From: Pycnococcus provasolii
Lineage: Eukaryota; Chlorophyta; Pseudoscourfieldiophyceae; Pseudoscourfieldiales
Length of the DNA stretch: 64,000 nt
Direction: 5' to 3'
NCBI GenBank assembly: GCA_049487715.1
Contig: CP150574.1
Location: 372,001-436,000, forward strand
A model generated the notes under the pieces. That model worked only from the letters and a program-made list of their open reading frames with translations. It made no database searches and was not told where the DNA came from. Below, piece by piece: positions 37,235 through 45,692 of the stretch (positions within the stretch are counted from its first letter, which is position 1; each line of letters opens with the position of its first letter). The translations under genes and the position numbers were made by a program.

Positions 37235-40200
37235 TCATGCGAACGCGGTGATTCTCATCTTAATCAACGCACATCCGCGCAAAAACGTGCCTACGCCCCA
37301 CAGCCACAGATACGCGACGTACAGCATGCTCACGTCGTAGCTGTAAAACTGCATGTACGTCTCCAGCTCGTCCGGGCTCTGGTTCGGCCGCGCAAACCAC
37401 TCGCACACGCTCGCGAGCTCGACGGACCATCGTGCAAAGCTCAGCATGGGAAGGCCGTAGTTCTTGTTGAACAGGTAGGGCACAGTCGCTTGCAGCTCGG
37501 CGAGCGGTGGATTCGCTCCCGACAGAACGCCGCCGACGATGAGAACGAGCACGCACGAGACAACCACGGCGCTTTCCGTGGACCCGAACATCGCCGAGAA
37601 GAGCTGGCCAAAACCGCTGGCGAAGTACAGAAGCGAATAGGTGGAACCAAGCAGCTTCGAGTAACTGATGTCCAGCCTGCAGATCGCCGCAAGGATGCTG
37701 CTCGCGACAAGCGCGTACAGAAGATCGTCGAACATGATCAGGACATTTCGACCGAGCCAGTACGCGATAATGCTCACGCCCTGCCTCACCTCGCGATTCA
37801 CTTGAGCTTTCTCAGCGCCGAAGGTGAATATCACGAAAATGGTCGTCAGCAATGACCAGCTCAGATGTGCCATCAGAAACAGGGCTGGCACAGCTGCATT
37901 CGTTGGACGTTGGAAGATCAGACCGAGAACCGCACTCGTCGCGGCGAAAAGAAACACGACTCCGCTGCGCATTAAGGTATTGCGCACGTCCAGGACCATC
38001 GCACGCTCGATGTGATGTAGCACCTGCGTGAGAATCTTCTTTCGACGCAATTTGGCGATCGCAGCACCTGCTCGTGGCGAATCTATGCCTGGCCTGTGAT
38101 TCGGAAGCTGACGGCGGTACCACAGACTGACGCTGCGTTCAGATGATGGTAGCGCTTTCGGCGATGACGAAGACGTCTCCTCTAGATTTTCCGCCGACTC
38201 GTCGCCGGCGATTTTCAGCGACGCTGACAATTCGCGAAGGAGCAATGCGCTACGTGACTTGTTTCGAAATGCCGCAGCAGCCATGAGCGCCTTGAAATTC
38301 GGCTTCGGTGAATCCTCAGGTGGTGCGGCGGTGGGAGTCTTCGTCGTCTTCGTCGTTGTCGCCGATTGGTCACCGTCGCCGCCTCTCACAGTCGTCGCGA
38401 CGTTTGGAGAGGGACTGTTGATGTAATCCCTACGCGCACTGTCCTCTCTTGCGATTGTCGTCGCCGCGGCAGCATCCCCCCTCCCAGCATCACCACGGCC
38501 TTCCCTTGCTGTGAGGCCAGCCATTTTCGCGGCGCGATTCTGCATCCTGATGACATTCACAATCTTGCGGAAGCGTTTCTTTGCAACCCACTCATTCGCA
38601 GACGCGATTGTGCGCACCGCGCATCGCACGCGCATTTCGTAGACAGTCTTGGGTGAGAGGAGCACAGAAATCGGATGATTGCGGGCTAGAGCATTGGCCT
38701 GCGTAGTAGCCTGCGAGCACGCCTGCACCTTGGTCGCCTCGTATTGCTGAACGTAAAAGCGTCCCATTCGTGCCACCTCGCCCCTTGCTGGCTTGTATCC
38801 GAGATCATGCAGAGCTGCGGTAAAAACATCCTTCGCGTCCACGCCTGGTGGCAGAGGTCCACCTTCGCCTTCGCCGCAGGATGACTTCGAGCGGTCATCA
38901 GGAGTCGGCGCAGTTGTGGATAATGTTGATGATCCCATCTCCACGTCACCACCACTGTTGTTGTTCTCTTCCGGATCAGCAATCTCGTTGCTTGTCATGC
39001 CGAGCTTGTCACCTTTGCTGTATCCACGTGACAGTGGCCATGTGACTCGAACAGTCCATGGTTTGCGTCGAGCTGCATCGCGGGATTCGCGGCCATGCAC
39101 GGTACCATCGTCGTCATCATCCGTTGTCGTGACATCGAGTAATCCGGTGCGAATTACTGCATCTCGCACCAGCGCAAGCACTGCCGGTCGCATTTGCTTA
39201 TTTCCGTCTCCTTGTGCATCATTTATCGCCGCTTGGGGCATGCCACATGCGGAGAGTCGGTCATCCTGGTTGCTGATGCACGACTGCTGTGCGACCCAGA
39301 AGGAGTTGAGTGCGTCCTGAACCGAAAGGAATGATTCGTCGTTGATTTTGGCTGACGATGCATCGGTCGACGATGGTAGCGCCATGCATCCCTTGCACAA
39401 ATCGTCGCCCCTCGTCTCCGACTGGCGCATCAAATCTTTGTGGAAGAGACGCCAGAGCGGCGCGAGGTCGCTTGGCACGAAGTCCCTGTCGCCTGGACGA
39501 GGTACCTCGCCAGAGATGACATCTAGGAAATAGTCGGGTGGGTTCACGTTCGGTGGGCACGGAAAGCCGAGGTACAGCTCGAAGTAGCTGAGTGCACGGT
39601 CCGCTGGACCGAAGTACACGAGCCGACCACCCTTACCAAGCAGGCAGACGGTATCGAAGAGGCAGAAGATGGAGTACCGGGGCTGGTGAATGACCGTGAC
39701 GACGTTGATGTGAAGATTGCGGCTGATGTCCTCCATCGTCACGAGCAGGTCATGCGCGACGGTAGCGTCGAGACCTGAAGTAGGCTCGTCGGCGAGCAGC
39801 ATCGACGGATCGCAGCACAGCTCGAAACCTATGCTGACTCGCTTGCGCTGACCACCGGATACGCGAAGTTGCTGATGCTTCTTCTTCGCCTTGCCACCAC
39901 CACGTCCGAGGAGTGCGCCTCCTACTCCTCCACCAATTCCGTACCCTCCAATCTGCGCATCTGCGACGATGTCAATCTGCAGCATTTGCATCACATGCTG
40001 AATCAAATCAACCGCGCGTTTGCGATTGGGCATGGGAATCAGCGAGGCGGCGGCGGGGTAACCTATCACAGACGACGTGTCATCGTCATCATCAGCAGCA
40101 TTGATGACACCTGGTACGCTTGTTGCTGCAGCTGCTGCATCCTCCTCGTCGTCGTCTGAGTCACTAAGAGAAGCAGCGCCACCAGCAGCCGATTTCGACG

Positions 40201-41578
40201 ACGACGATACAGACAGTCTTCGTATATACCCTTGCGCATTGTACTTCTGCGCACCTGGATTCACGGAGCTGCCGAAAAGCGCACTTTCGTCACTTGCCGC
40301 CGACACAGGCATGCGCAGCAGAGCCTGGTAAAGGAGATTCTCGCGCACGGTGAGCGTGGGGAACACGACGTCATCTTGGGGGACGAATCCAACTCGGCTG
40401 CGATGATTTTTCAGCTGGTCTGGGATTCCGTTCACGTACGTCACTCCCGTCTGATGCCCCCAATGTGCAATGCCCGCGAGCACGCTGAGGAAGCTTGACT
40501 TGCCACATCCCGACGGTCCAATGACAGCTCCGAGTTCGCCGGCGAGAAATCGTCCTGTGAGATTGGTAAGGATGTGTTTTCCACTACCCTTGTGCACAAG
40601 CCCGAGATGGTTGAAGCGAACGTCAAGAGGACTCGTCTTCTTGTCCGTCAAGCCGTATTTCTCCACGGCTGTTTGCGAGTGACCCGAACGCTGTCTGATC
40701 AGAGCATCACGAGCACGCGAGCCTACACCAGAAGAAGCACTTGTCGTCGTTGGCACTTGTTCTTCGCTTTTGCTGCTGGAAGTTTTTGTATCGCTGCTGT
40801 TGAACCGAACTTGTTTCTTCTTGTTGCCATGACGTGTGCTCGCAGTCGTCTCCTCCTTCTTGGTGTCGTTGTTGTCGCCCTCTTCTTTCCGCCCCTCCTC
40901 CTCACCCCCCTCCTCGTCGGCAGCTGAGACAAGTTTGAAGTCGCGTGCAAATGCGGCGGCGAGTTCTGCACTACTTCCAGAAGAAAACGCCCCTTCAGAC
41001 TTCGCACTGTTCGATCGATTCAACTCTTCCATGCCAGCCTGTGCAGCAAGCGTGAACGTGCGTTTGAGTCGAGAGAAGAGCGACGGCGACGACGACTCTT
41101 CTGGTTGTTGTAGAAGAGATGGACTCGTTGGCGTGTTGTTGTTGTTGTTGCTGCTGCTGCTGCTAGCTCCTCCTCTAAAGCAAGAGCAGAAGCACGACGC
41201 GAAAAGGACGTACAGGTACCATGCAAATCGTTTTGTGCGTTTGATGATGTTGTACTTTTTGCATGCGACGTGAAGGAGCACGGTACCGAACACAATGAGT
41301 ACCATGAGCAGAGATGCAACGAGACCTGTGTAGCATTTGTTGTCGGCGCATCCTTCGCGGTACCACTCTGAGCGCGACACCTCGTTGACTTCCTGGAAGA
41401 GGTTTTGGCATCTCACGATGTCCTGCACGGACGTGATGGCAGCGAGTGAGCGACGCTGGTGGTGGTGGTGGACATCATCGTCATAGTAGTAGATGGTAGT
41501 GTTGCTGCTGCTGGTGGTGGTGAATGGAGGGCGGCTGATGGTGGTGGTCGTCATGATATGATTCGGCGCCGCCGACAT
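37235..41578 (-). CDS. ABCG-type half-transporter, very long (WBC/ABCG24-28-like)
   Basis: 1447 residues. The N-terminus is His/Thr/Ser-rich, followed by a membrane helix (YTGLVASLLMVLIVFGTVLL) and a Cys-rich stretch. The nucleotide-binding domain starts near residue 320 (HILTNLTGRFLAGELGAVIG), with Walker A GPSGCGKSS near 353-361, Q-loop VPQDDVVFPTLTVREN, signature VSGGQRKRVSIG near 571 and Walker B/D-loop LLADEPTSGLDATVAHD. The H-loop is VIHQPRY. About 110 extra low-complexity residues (poly-Ser, poly-Asp) are inserted between Q-loop and signature, and another 400 precede the six-helix domain (about 1165-1440). NBD-before-TMD order and an N-terminal extension fit plant ABCG24/28-like proteins. 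The substrate is unknown. Confidence 0.88.
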   Translation of the reverse strand: MSAAPNHIMTTTTISRPPFTTTSSSNTTIYYYDDDVHHHHQRRSLAAITSVQDIVRCQNLFQEVNEVSRSEWYREGCADNKCYTGLVASLLMVLIVFGTVLLHVACKKYNIIKRTKRFAWYLYVLFASCFCSCFRGGASSSSSNNNNNTPTSPSLLQQPEESSSPSLFSRLKRTFTLAAQAGMEELNRSNSAKSEGAFSSGSSAELAAAFARDFKLVSAADEEGGEEEGRKEEGDNNDTKKEETTASTRHGNKKKQVRFNSSDTKTSSSKSEEQVPTTTSASSGVGSRARDALIRQRSGHSQTAVEKYGLTDKKTSPLDVRFNHLGLVHKGSGKHILTNLTGRFLAGELGAVIGPSGCGKSSFLSVLAGIAHWGHQTGVTYVNGIPDQLKNHRSRVGFVPQDDVVFPTLTVRENLLYQALLRMPVSAASDESALFGSSVNPGAQKYNAQGYIRRLSVSSSSKSAAGGAASLSDSDDDEEDAAAAATSVPGVINAADDDDDTSSVIGYPAAASLIPMPNRKRAVDLIQHVMQMLQIDIVADAQIGGYGIGGGVGGALLGRGGGKAKKKHQQLRVSGGQRKRVSIGFELCCDPSMLLADEPTSGLDATVAHDLLVTMEDISRNLHINVVTVIHQPRYSIFCLFDTVCLLGKGGRLVYFGPADRALSYFELYLGFPCPPNVNPPDYFLDVISGEVPRPGDRDFVPSDLAPLWRLFHKDLMRQSETRGDDLCKGCMALPSSTDASSAKINDESFLSVQDALNSFWVAQQSCISNQDDRLSACGMPQAAINDAQGDGNKQMRPAVLALVRDAVIRTGLLDVTTTDDDDDGTVHGRESRDAARRKPWTVRVTWPLSRGYSKGDKLGMTSNEIADPEENNNSGGDVEMGSSTLSTTAPTPDDRSKSSCGEGEGGPLPPGVDAKDVFTAALHDLGYKPARGEVARMGRFYVQQYEATKVQACSQATTQANALARNHPISVLLSPKTVYEMRVRCAVRTIASANEWVAKKRFRKIVNVIRMQNRAAKMAGLTAREGRGDAGRGDAAAATTIAREDSARRDYINSPSPNVATTVRGGDGDQSATTTKTTKTPTAAPPEDSPKPNFKALMAAAAFRNKSRSALLLRELSASLKIAGDESAENLEETSSSSPKALPSSERSVSLWYRRQLPNHRPGIDSPRAGAAIAKLRRKKILTQVLHHIERAMVLDVRNTLMRSGVVFLFAATSAVLGLIFQRPTNAAVPALFLMAHLSWSLLTTIFVIFTFGAEKAQVNREVRQGVSIIAYWLGRNVLIMFDDLLYALVASSILAAICRLDISYSKLLGSTYSLLYFASGFGQLFSAMFGSTESAVVVSCVLVLIVGGVLSGANPPLAELQATVPYLFNKNYGLPMLSFARWSVELASVCEWFARPNQSPDELETYMQFYSYDVSMLYVAYLWLWGVGTFLRGCALIKMRITAFA

Positions 41579-41737
41579 TGCTGCTTATTATCGTTTTGTT
41601 TTGTTTGTGATGAGGCAGGTTGGCTTTCTTCTCTTCTCACGACTTATGGTAGCGCAAGATTCGTCGGTCGGAGGGGGTGTGGGAGAGAGATCAAACGGGT
41701 CCAGTAAAAAGACCTGGGTGGATAAGAATGATCCGTT

Positions 41738-41825
41738 GGGGGATCCGTCGTGGAACTAACTCACCGGGTCGTAAGAGGTGGGTCTTCCCCCAGGTTTTTT
41801 CTCTCCCCCGGGATCCCGGTCGTGC
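41738..41825 (+). promoter_or_regulatory. Upstream palindromic element, ABCG copy
   Basis: GGGGATCCGTCGTGGAAC from 41739, GGTCG 27 bases on (41767), then CGGGATCCCGGTCGTGC at 41809-41825. It lies 161 bases from the ABCG ATG on the opposite strand; the HNH frame starts 96 bases to the right. Confidence 0.6.
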
Positions 41826-41920
41826 AACGGGTACTAATTATTAGACACTCTCTTCCTCGTCGTCGGCTACGTCACGTTGCGTTTCTTCGACGACGACGTC
41901 AAAGCTGTTCTCGTCAACAA

Positions 41921-42257
41921 ATGAACATATCAGAGGAGGACGCGGCGGCGGAGCTCGCGAGGAGGACGCGCAGGAGCAGCAGCAGCAGCAGCAGCAGCGC
42001 CGCGCCGCCGCAGAAGGCTGCCGCCGAGCAGGATCACGCGGGGGGAGAGGCTCATGGTAGCAGCCAGGCAGGAACATCGGTGCTCAAAATGCCACCGCTA
42101 TTTTGATGATGGTGTGTTTGAATTAGACCACACAATCCCTAGAGCGGATGGTGGCTTGGACGTGATTTCGAACACGACAGCGATGTGCGCGACGTGCCAT
42201 CGCCACAAGACTTTTTTGGAGAACGTGGCGCGTCGCAATCGTGATCGTGGCTTTTGA
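41921..42257 (+). CDS. HNH endonuclease-domain protein (frame ambiguity)
   Basis: An HNH nuclease domain is encoded at 42054-42257: CSKCHRYFDDGVFELDHTIP, then RADGGL, NTTAMCATCHRHKT. It has both zinc-binding CxxC pairs, the catalytic LDH and the terminal H of HNH. The downstream ATG at 42054 would give 67 residues. An upstream ATG at 41921 opens a second frame (MNISEEDAAAELARRTRR, poly-Ser) that ends at 42106 in a different phase. Either a small shift around 42040-42060 joins them into a protein of about 110 residues, or the short form is the product. Domain confidence is high; the gene model is uncertain. HNH proteins in nuclear genomes often trace to mobile elements or viruses. Confidence 0.6.
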
Positions 42258-42753
42258 TTTTTTGACGGTGGGATACATTTAATCAATATTTAATTTTCAG
42301 TAACAAGGAATAATATTTTACATATTTTACACATAAACTACATAAACTTTAGCTGTGCAAACACAAGCTTGTTCACCGCTTCTTCAAAGTCGCTTCTGTA
42401 CGCGAGGGGCTTGTGTAACGGGTTCCGCCATAAGTGGCACCCACCTTTCAAGAAAACGAAAAGTGAACTCGACAAAGCTGCCGCTGCTAAGCTGAAGGAA
42501 GCCGGGATTGTCACGCTTCAAGATCTACGCGACTCAAAAACCATGATAAACAAACTCACCGACGATGTTATGGTTAACCCTAACCCTAACCCTCTCTTTT
42601 CTTTTTATGTTATTAGGTCGACCGTTTTCCTTTGTTTAATGGGACACTTTGTAGATACTTTGTTTCAGATACTTTTTCTTCGAAAAAAAATAAGCTTGTG
42701 CAGTTACACACAACAAGTATCACATCTTCCACTTTTTCCGTTGCTAGCTACTA
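42258..42753. other. Intergenic region with telomere-like run
   Basis: 42369-42590 (+) reads GFRHKWHPPFKKTKSELDKA and KEAGIVTLQDLRDSKTMINK without an ATG and ends in the CCCTAA run at 42572-42594. On the minus strand the same DNA reads NPLHKPLAYRSDFEEAVNKL up to a stop. Neither is assignable. TTCTGTACGCGAGGGGCT here recurs near 10034. Confidence 0.4.
42572..42594 (-). repeat. Interstitial telomere-like repeat
   Basis: Three CCCTAA copies (AACCCTAACCCTAACCCT) lie inside intergenic sequence between the HNH and FZR1 genes, about 41 kb from the other telomere-like runs. Confidence 0.75.
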
Positions 42754-44799
42754 CTACCGCACGCTCGGCCATGGCGAGCCGCGCGAGTTGCCACCGCTCC
42801 TTGGCGGAGGAAATACGCCCCAGAAACGGAGCGTTTCGTCGCCAGCGCCCGTGCAGATCGTTTGGCCATCCGGGCTCACCGCCAAGTACAGGACGCGGAG
42901 CGTGTGACCGGTAAGTGTCGCAAGCTTCGTCATGCCTGGCAATCTCCAGACGATAATCTGGTTCTGAGAGTACCCATGCGTGCTCACGAGCTCGTTGCTC
43001 GTGCGACTCCACGCCAGGTTGCACACCTGCGAACCTGTGTCAAACGCGCCAATCGCCGCCTGCGTGGCGGTGGACCAGAAGCGGATTGTGCGATCCGCGG
43101 TGCCACCGCCACTCGCAAGCAGGCCATGCTGATGAGGACTCCACGCGAGAGCCTTCACCGCGGCGCTGTGAGCGGTGTAGCGAAGCATCGGACGGTGGAG
43201 GGCGGCAGGCTCGACGACGCCAGCAGCCTCGCCGCGCGGCGGCGTGGCCCACGCGATGCGCGATGGTGATGCCGGAGGTGTCCACGTGGGTGTTGTCGTC
43301 GCCGCCGCAGCCGCGGTCGTCGTCGCTGCCGCTGCATCGTCGCCGCCTCCCACCAGGGGTGACCACGACCCACCTCCCGCGGCGGCGATGCTCATCGGCG
43401 AGCCGCCCCGCCGCCGCCCGCCACCGCCTGCGGAGGATGTGCGCTGCGATCCGCGCGCCTGCGAAGGGCTTGTTGGCATGCTGCTTCCACCACCCACGAC
43501 GGCACCGCCGCCGTTGGAGACGAGCTGCGCCGCACTCCAGACGCAGATGGCGTTGTCGTTTCCCCCGCTCGCAAGCTCGCGCCCGTCCGGCGACCACTTC
43601 AGGCCGCACACCTCCGACTTGTGACCCACGAGCTTTGCGCAGTAGTCGTTGCTCTGGCGCACGTCGCGGTGCAGGATGCTCCGGTCGCGGCTTCCGCTCG
43701 AAAGCGAACTTCCCGACCAGCTCAGGCATCCCGCGCGCTGCTTGTGCCCGGAGAGCACGCGAACTTTCTTCTGCTCGCGTGCGTCCCACACCTCCACCTC
43801 GCCCTTCTCGGTTCCCACCGCGAGGTACGTCCCTCGTCCCGTCCACGAGACGGAGCACACCTTGTTGTCGGGCCTGCCCAAGTCGAGCAGCTTGGTCACC
43901 TTCGACGTGCACGCGCTCCACAGGTAAACGCACGTTCCCAGTCCAACGGCAAGCACGTTGTGCGCCGACCAGTCGACGAGGTTGAGGTAGAAGTCGTCCT
44001 GGAGAGCGGGCGCGTCGAGCACCTTGAACGGCGTTCTCGCAATCTTGCGCGGCGTCCTTCGCGGCTGCGCGCCAGCGAATCCAGCTTGCTGCCTCTCCTG
44101 GAACGAGTTGAGAAGGTGTCGTGGGTCGCCGTCACGCGCGCCACCGACGGCGCTCAGGCTGAATGGCGAGTCGGAGAGGTTGGTTGCGTCGTCAGCGCTT
44201 GCAGAGAATCGCAGCACGTTCTTGACGGGTGACAGGGGTGTCCTTCCTGCGATGCCGTCTCTCTCCGCGGCGGTGGTTGTGTGCGTGCTACTGATGGGCA
44301 TGCCCTTGTCAGAGGGCAGCAAGGATCCCGACGCGTGGTACGGCCCTGCGTCCATGCCGAGCAGTTCCGCTCTCAGCATGTGGTTGTATGCCGCGGTGGA
44401 GTCTTCCCGTTCCCCAGCGGCTGTTGCGTAGAGCGACCCGTTCGTCGTTAGAAGGTGTGCGTCCGATACGACGGTCGGTACCGGAACGTGTCCGTTGGGG
44501 AAGGACGCGTCGAGGTGTTCGTACGAGAGCGTCGAGTGTTTTCTCGACGGTATGAATCTGTCGCCCACGACAGCTTTTGCTGTTGTTGATGTGGTCATGG
44601 TTGTTGGTGTTGTTGTGTTTGGAAATGGTGCAGCATAATGTCTACTACTACCCGCTGTCCTGTGAAGCGTTGCGAGCCAAGACGCGTCATTGATGGACGC
44701 AACGTGTGCTGAATCGTGGTTTTGATTTTGATTCTGGGTGATGATCGATGACGGCGGCGTCATCGAAACATCATCGTCAAAGTCAAAGGAGGGCCTCAT
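42754..44799 (-). CDS. FZR1: APC/C activator CDH1/FZR1 (CCS52-type WD40 protein)
   Basis: 681 residues from the ATG at 44797-44799. It recruits substrates to the anaphase-promoting complex in late mitosis and G1. The C-box DRFIPSR is at residues 80-86, with a KILR-like SPVKNVLRFSAS before the WD40 domain. The WD40 entry ARTPFKVLDAPALQDDFYLN, then LVDWSAHNVLAVGLGTCVYL, is diagnostic of CDH1 rather than CDC20. Seven blades follow, but between the fourth and fifth there is an extra insert of about 110 residues of Gly/Ser/Thr/Ala. The protein ends in VR, a conservative version of the IR tail that docks on APC/C. No intron is seen. Confidence 0.92.
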   Translation of the reverse strand: MRPSFDFDDDVSMTPPSSIITQNQNQNHDSAHVASINDASWLATLHRTAGSSRHYAAPFPNTTTPTTMTTSTTAKAVVGDRFIPSRKHSTLSYEHLDASFPNGHVPVPTVVSDAHLLTTNGSLYATAAGEREDSTAAYNHMLRAELLGMDAGPYHASGSLLPSDKGMPISSTHTTTAAERDGIAGRTPLSPVKNVLRFSASADDATNLSDSPFSLSAVGGARDGDPRHLLNSFQERQQAGFAGAQPRRTPRKIARTPFKVLDAPALQDDFYLNLVDWSAHNVLAVGLGTCVYLWSACTSKVTKLLDLGRPDNKVCSVSWTGRGTYLAVGTEKGEVEVWDAREQKKVRVLSGHKQRAGCLSWSGSSLSSGSRDRSILHRDVRQSNDYCAKLVGHKSEVCGLKWSPDGRELASGGNDNAICVWSAAQLVSNGGGAVVGGGSSMPTSPSQARGSQRTSSAGGGGRRRGGSPMSIAAAGGGSWSPLVGGGDDAAAATTTAAAAATTTPTWTPPASPSRIAWATPPRGEAAGVVEPAALHRPMLRYTAHSAAVKALAWSPHQHGLLASGGGTADRTIRFWSTATQAAIGAFDTGSQVCNLAWSRTSNELVSTHGYSQNQIIVWRLPGMTKLATLTGHTLRVLYLAVSPDGQTICTGAGDETLRFWGVFPPPRSGGNSRGSPWPSVR

Positions 44800-45295
44800 C
44801 GGAGAACAATGAGACAAGAGCACGACTGACAAATGAATGCCACGACACGCAATCAACACGCCGGAGAGTGATGGCGGGGTGTTGGGGGCGAGGCCTTTGC
44901 ACTGATGAAATCAGTCAGAGGGGGGAAAGAAAAGAGCGATGCGACGGAACGACGCATTCTGATTTTGGTCGAGGAAAATGGTCCAACTGACCCAGGGGCA
45001 GGGAGGGGGTGCATCGCCCCATGCATCGATCGGGGGGTACGATGCCGATGCAAGGAAGGAGGCATCGATCGCATCGGGCAGTCGGCATAAATTCCACTCC
45101 CATCACATCAGTGACAGAGGACACACGCGCCCTCTTTCGAGTTGCTCAACTTTGTCCTGCTCTGTGGCTCTTCGTTCCCCTCGTCTCCCGACTCCCGCGT
45201 CGTGTCGTCCAGGCCCAGGGGGGGGCTGGCAGCATGCAGGGGGTGCTTGGCCTTTTTACCGGGTGAGGTGCTGGACTCTATCGGCAGATACTGTA

Positions 45296-45315
45296 GGTAG
45301 GAAGACCTTCCTACC
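45296..45315. repeat. Perfect 9-bp inverted repeat
   Basis: GGTAGGAAG-AC-CTTCCTACC: nine-base arms with a two-base centre. It does not end in a T run that would suggest a terminator. Confidence 0.7.
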
Positions 45316-45353
45316 ACGACAATAGTTATGTAGCTTTCAATAGCATGAGTCAC

Positions 45354-45392
45354 AGTGGTCACGGCCAGGAGTGCGAGGCGTTCGTGACCACT
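45354..45392. repeat. 10-bp inverted repeat within a larger stem
   Basis: AGTGGTCACG (45354-45363) pairs perfectly with CGTGACCACT (45383-45392). The flanks CACAGTGG (45351-45358) and CCACTGTG (45408-45415) offer an alternative, overlapping stem. It may be a transposon end or a structured RNA; nothing more can be said. Confidence 0.55.
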
Positions 45393-45692
45393 TACGAGTA
45401 GTGTTGGCCACTGTGCTTGAGAAGAAGTGAGAACAATCACGTGTTGGCGCACAGTGAGTGAACTCTCGCAAGCTCGTCTGTGTCTTTGGTCGTAGTTCTT
45501 TTTAACACTGAACTATATGATAGACTAAGAGACGACAACTTTTGAAACAAATACAATCAAAACAAAATGTTTACTTTACTAATGCTACGAACACACAAAA
45601 CAAGCTAAAAAACTACAGACAACTTTCAGGCGGTGCCTCACTTACTCACTCACTCACGCCTAGGGTAGGGTGAGGACTGAGGAGAGGTGGAA

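Larger units (their letters stand above)
44800..45692. other. FZR1 upstream region and intergenic hairpins
   Basis: 44990-45065 is G-rich (CCAGGGGCAGGGAGGGGGTG, then ATCGATCGGGGGGTACG), about 200 bases upstream of FZR1. Two hairpin-forming inverted repeats lie at 45296-45315 and 45354-45392. There is no supported gene. Confidence 0.5.

Noticed and set aside
42056-42070. A 15-nt intron joining the two HNH-gene frames
   Set aside because: Too short for spliceosomal removal compared with the 46-270 nt introns elsewhere; a shift or internal start is simpler.
43086-43985. Overlapping long frames on both strands within FZR1
   Set aside because: The WD40 protein in the minus frame is unambiguous; the rest are Arg/Ala/Pro-rich shadows.
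45296-45315. Rho-independent-type terminator
   Set aside because: Eukaryotic context and no following T run.
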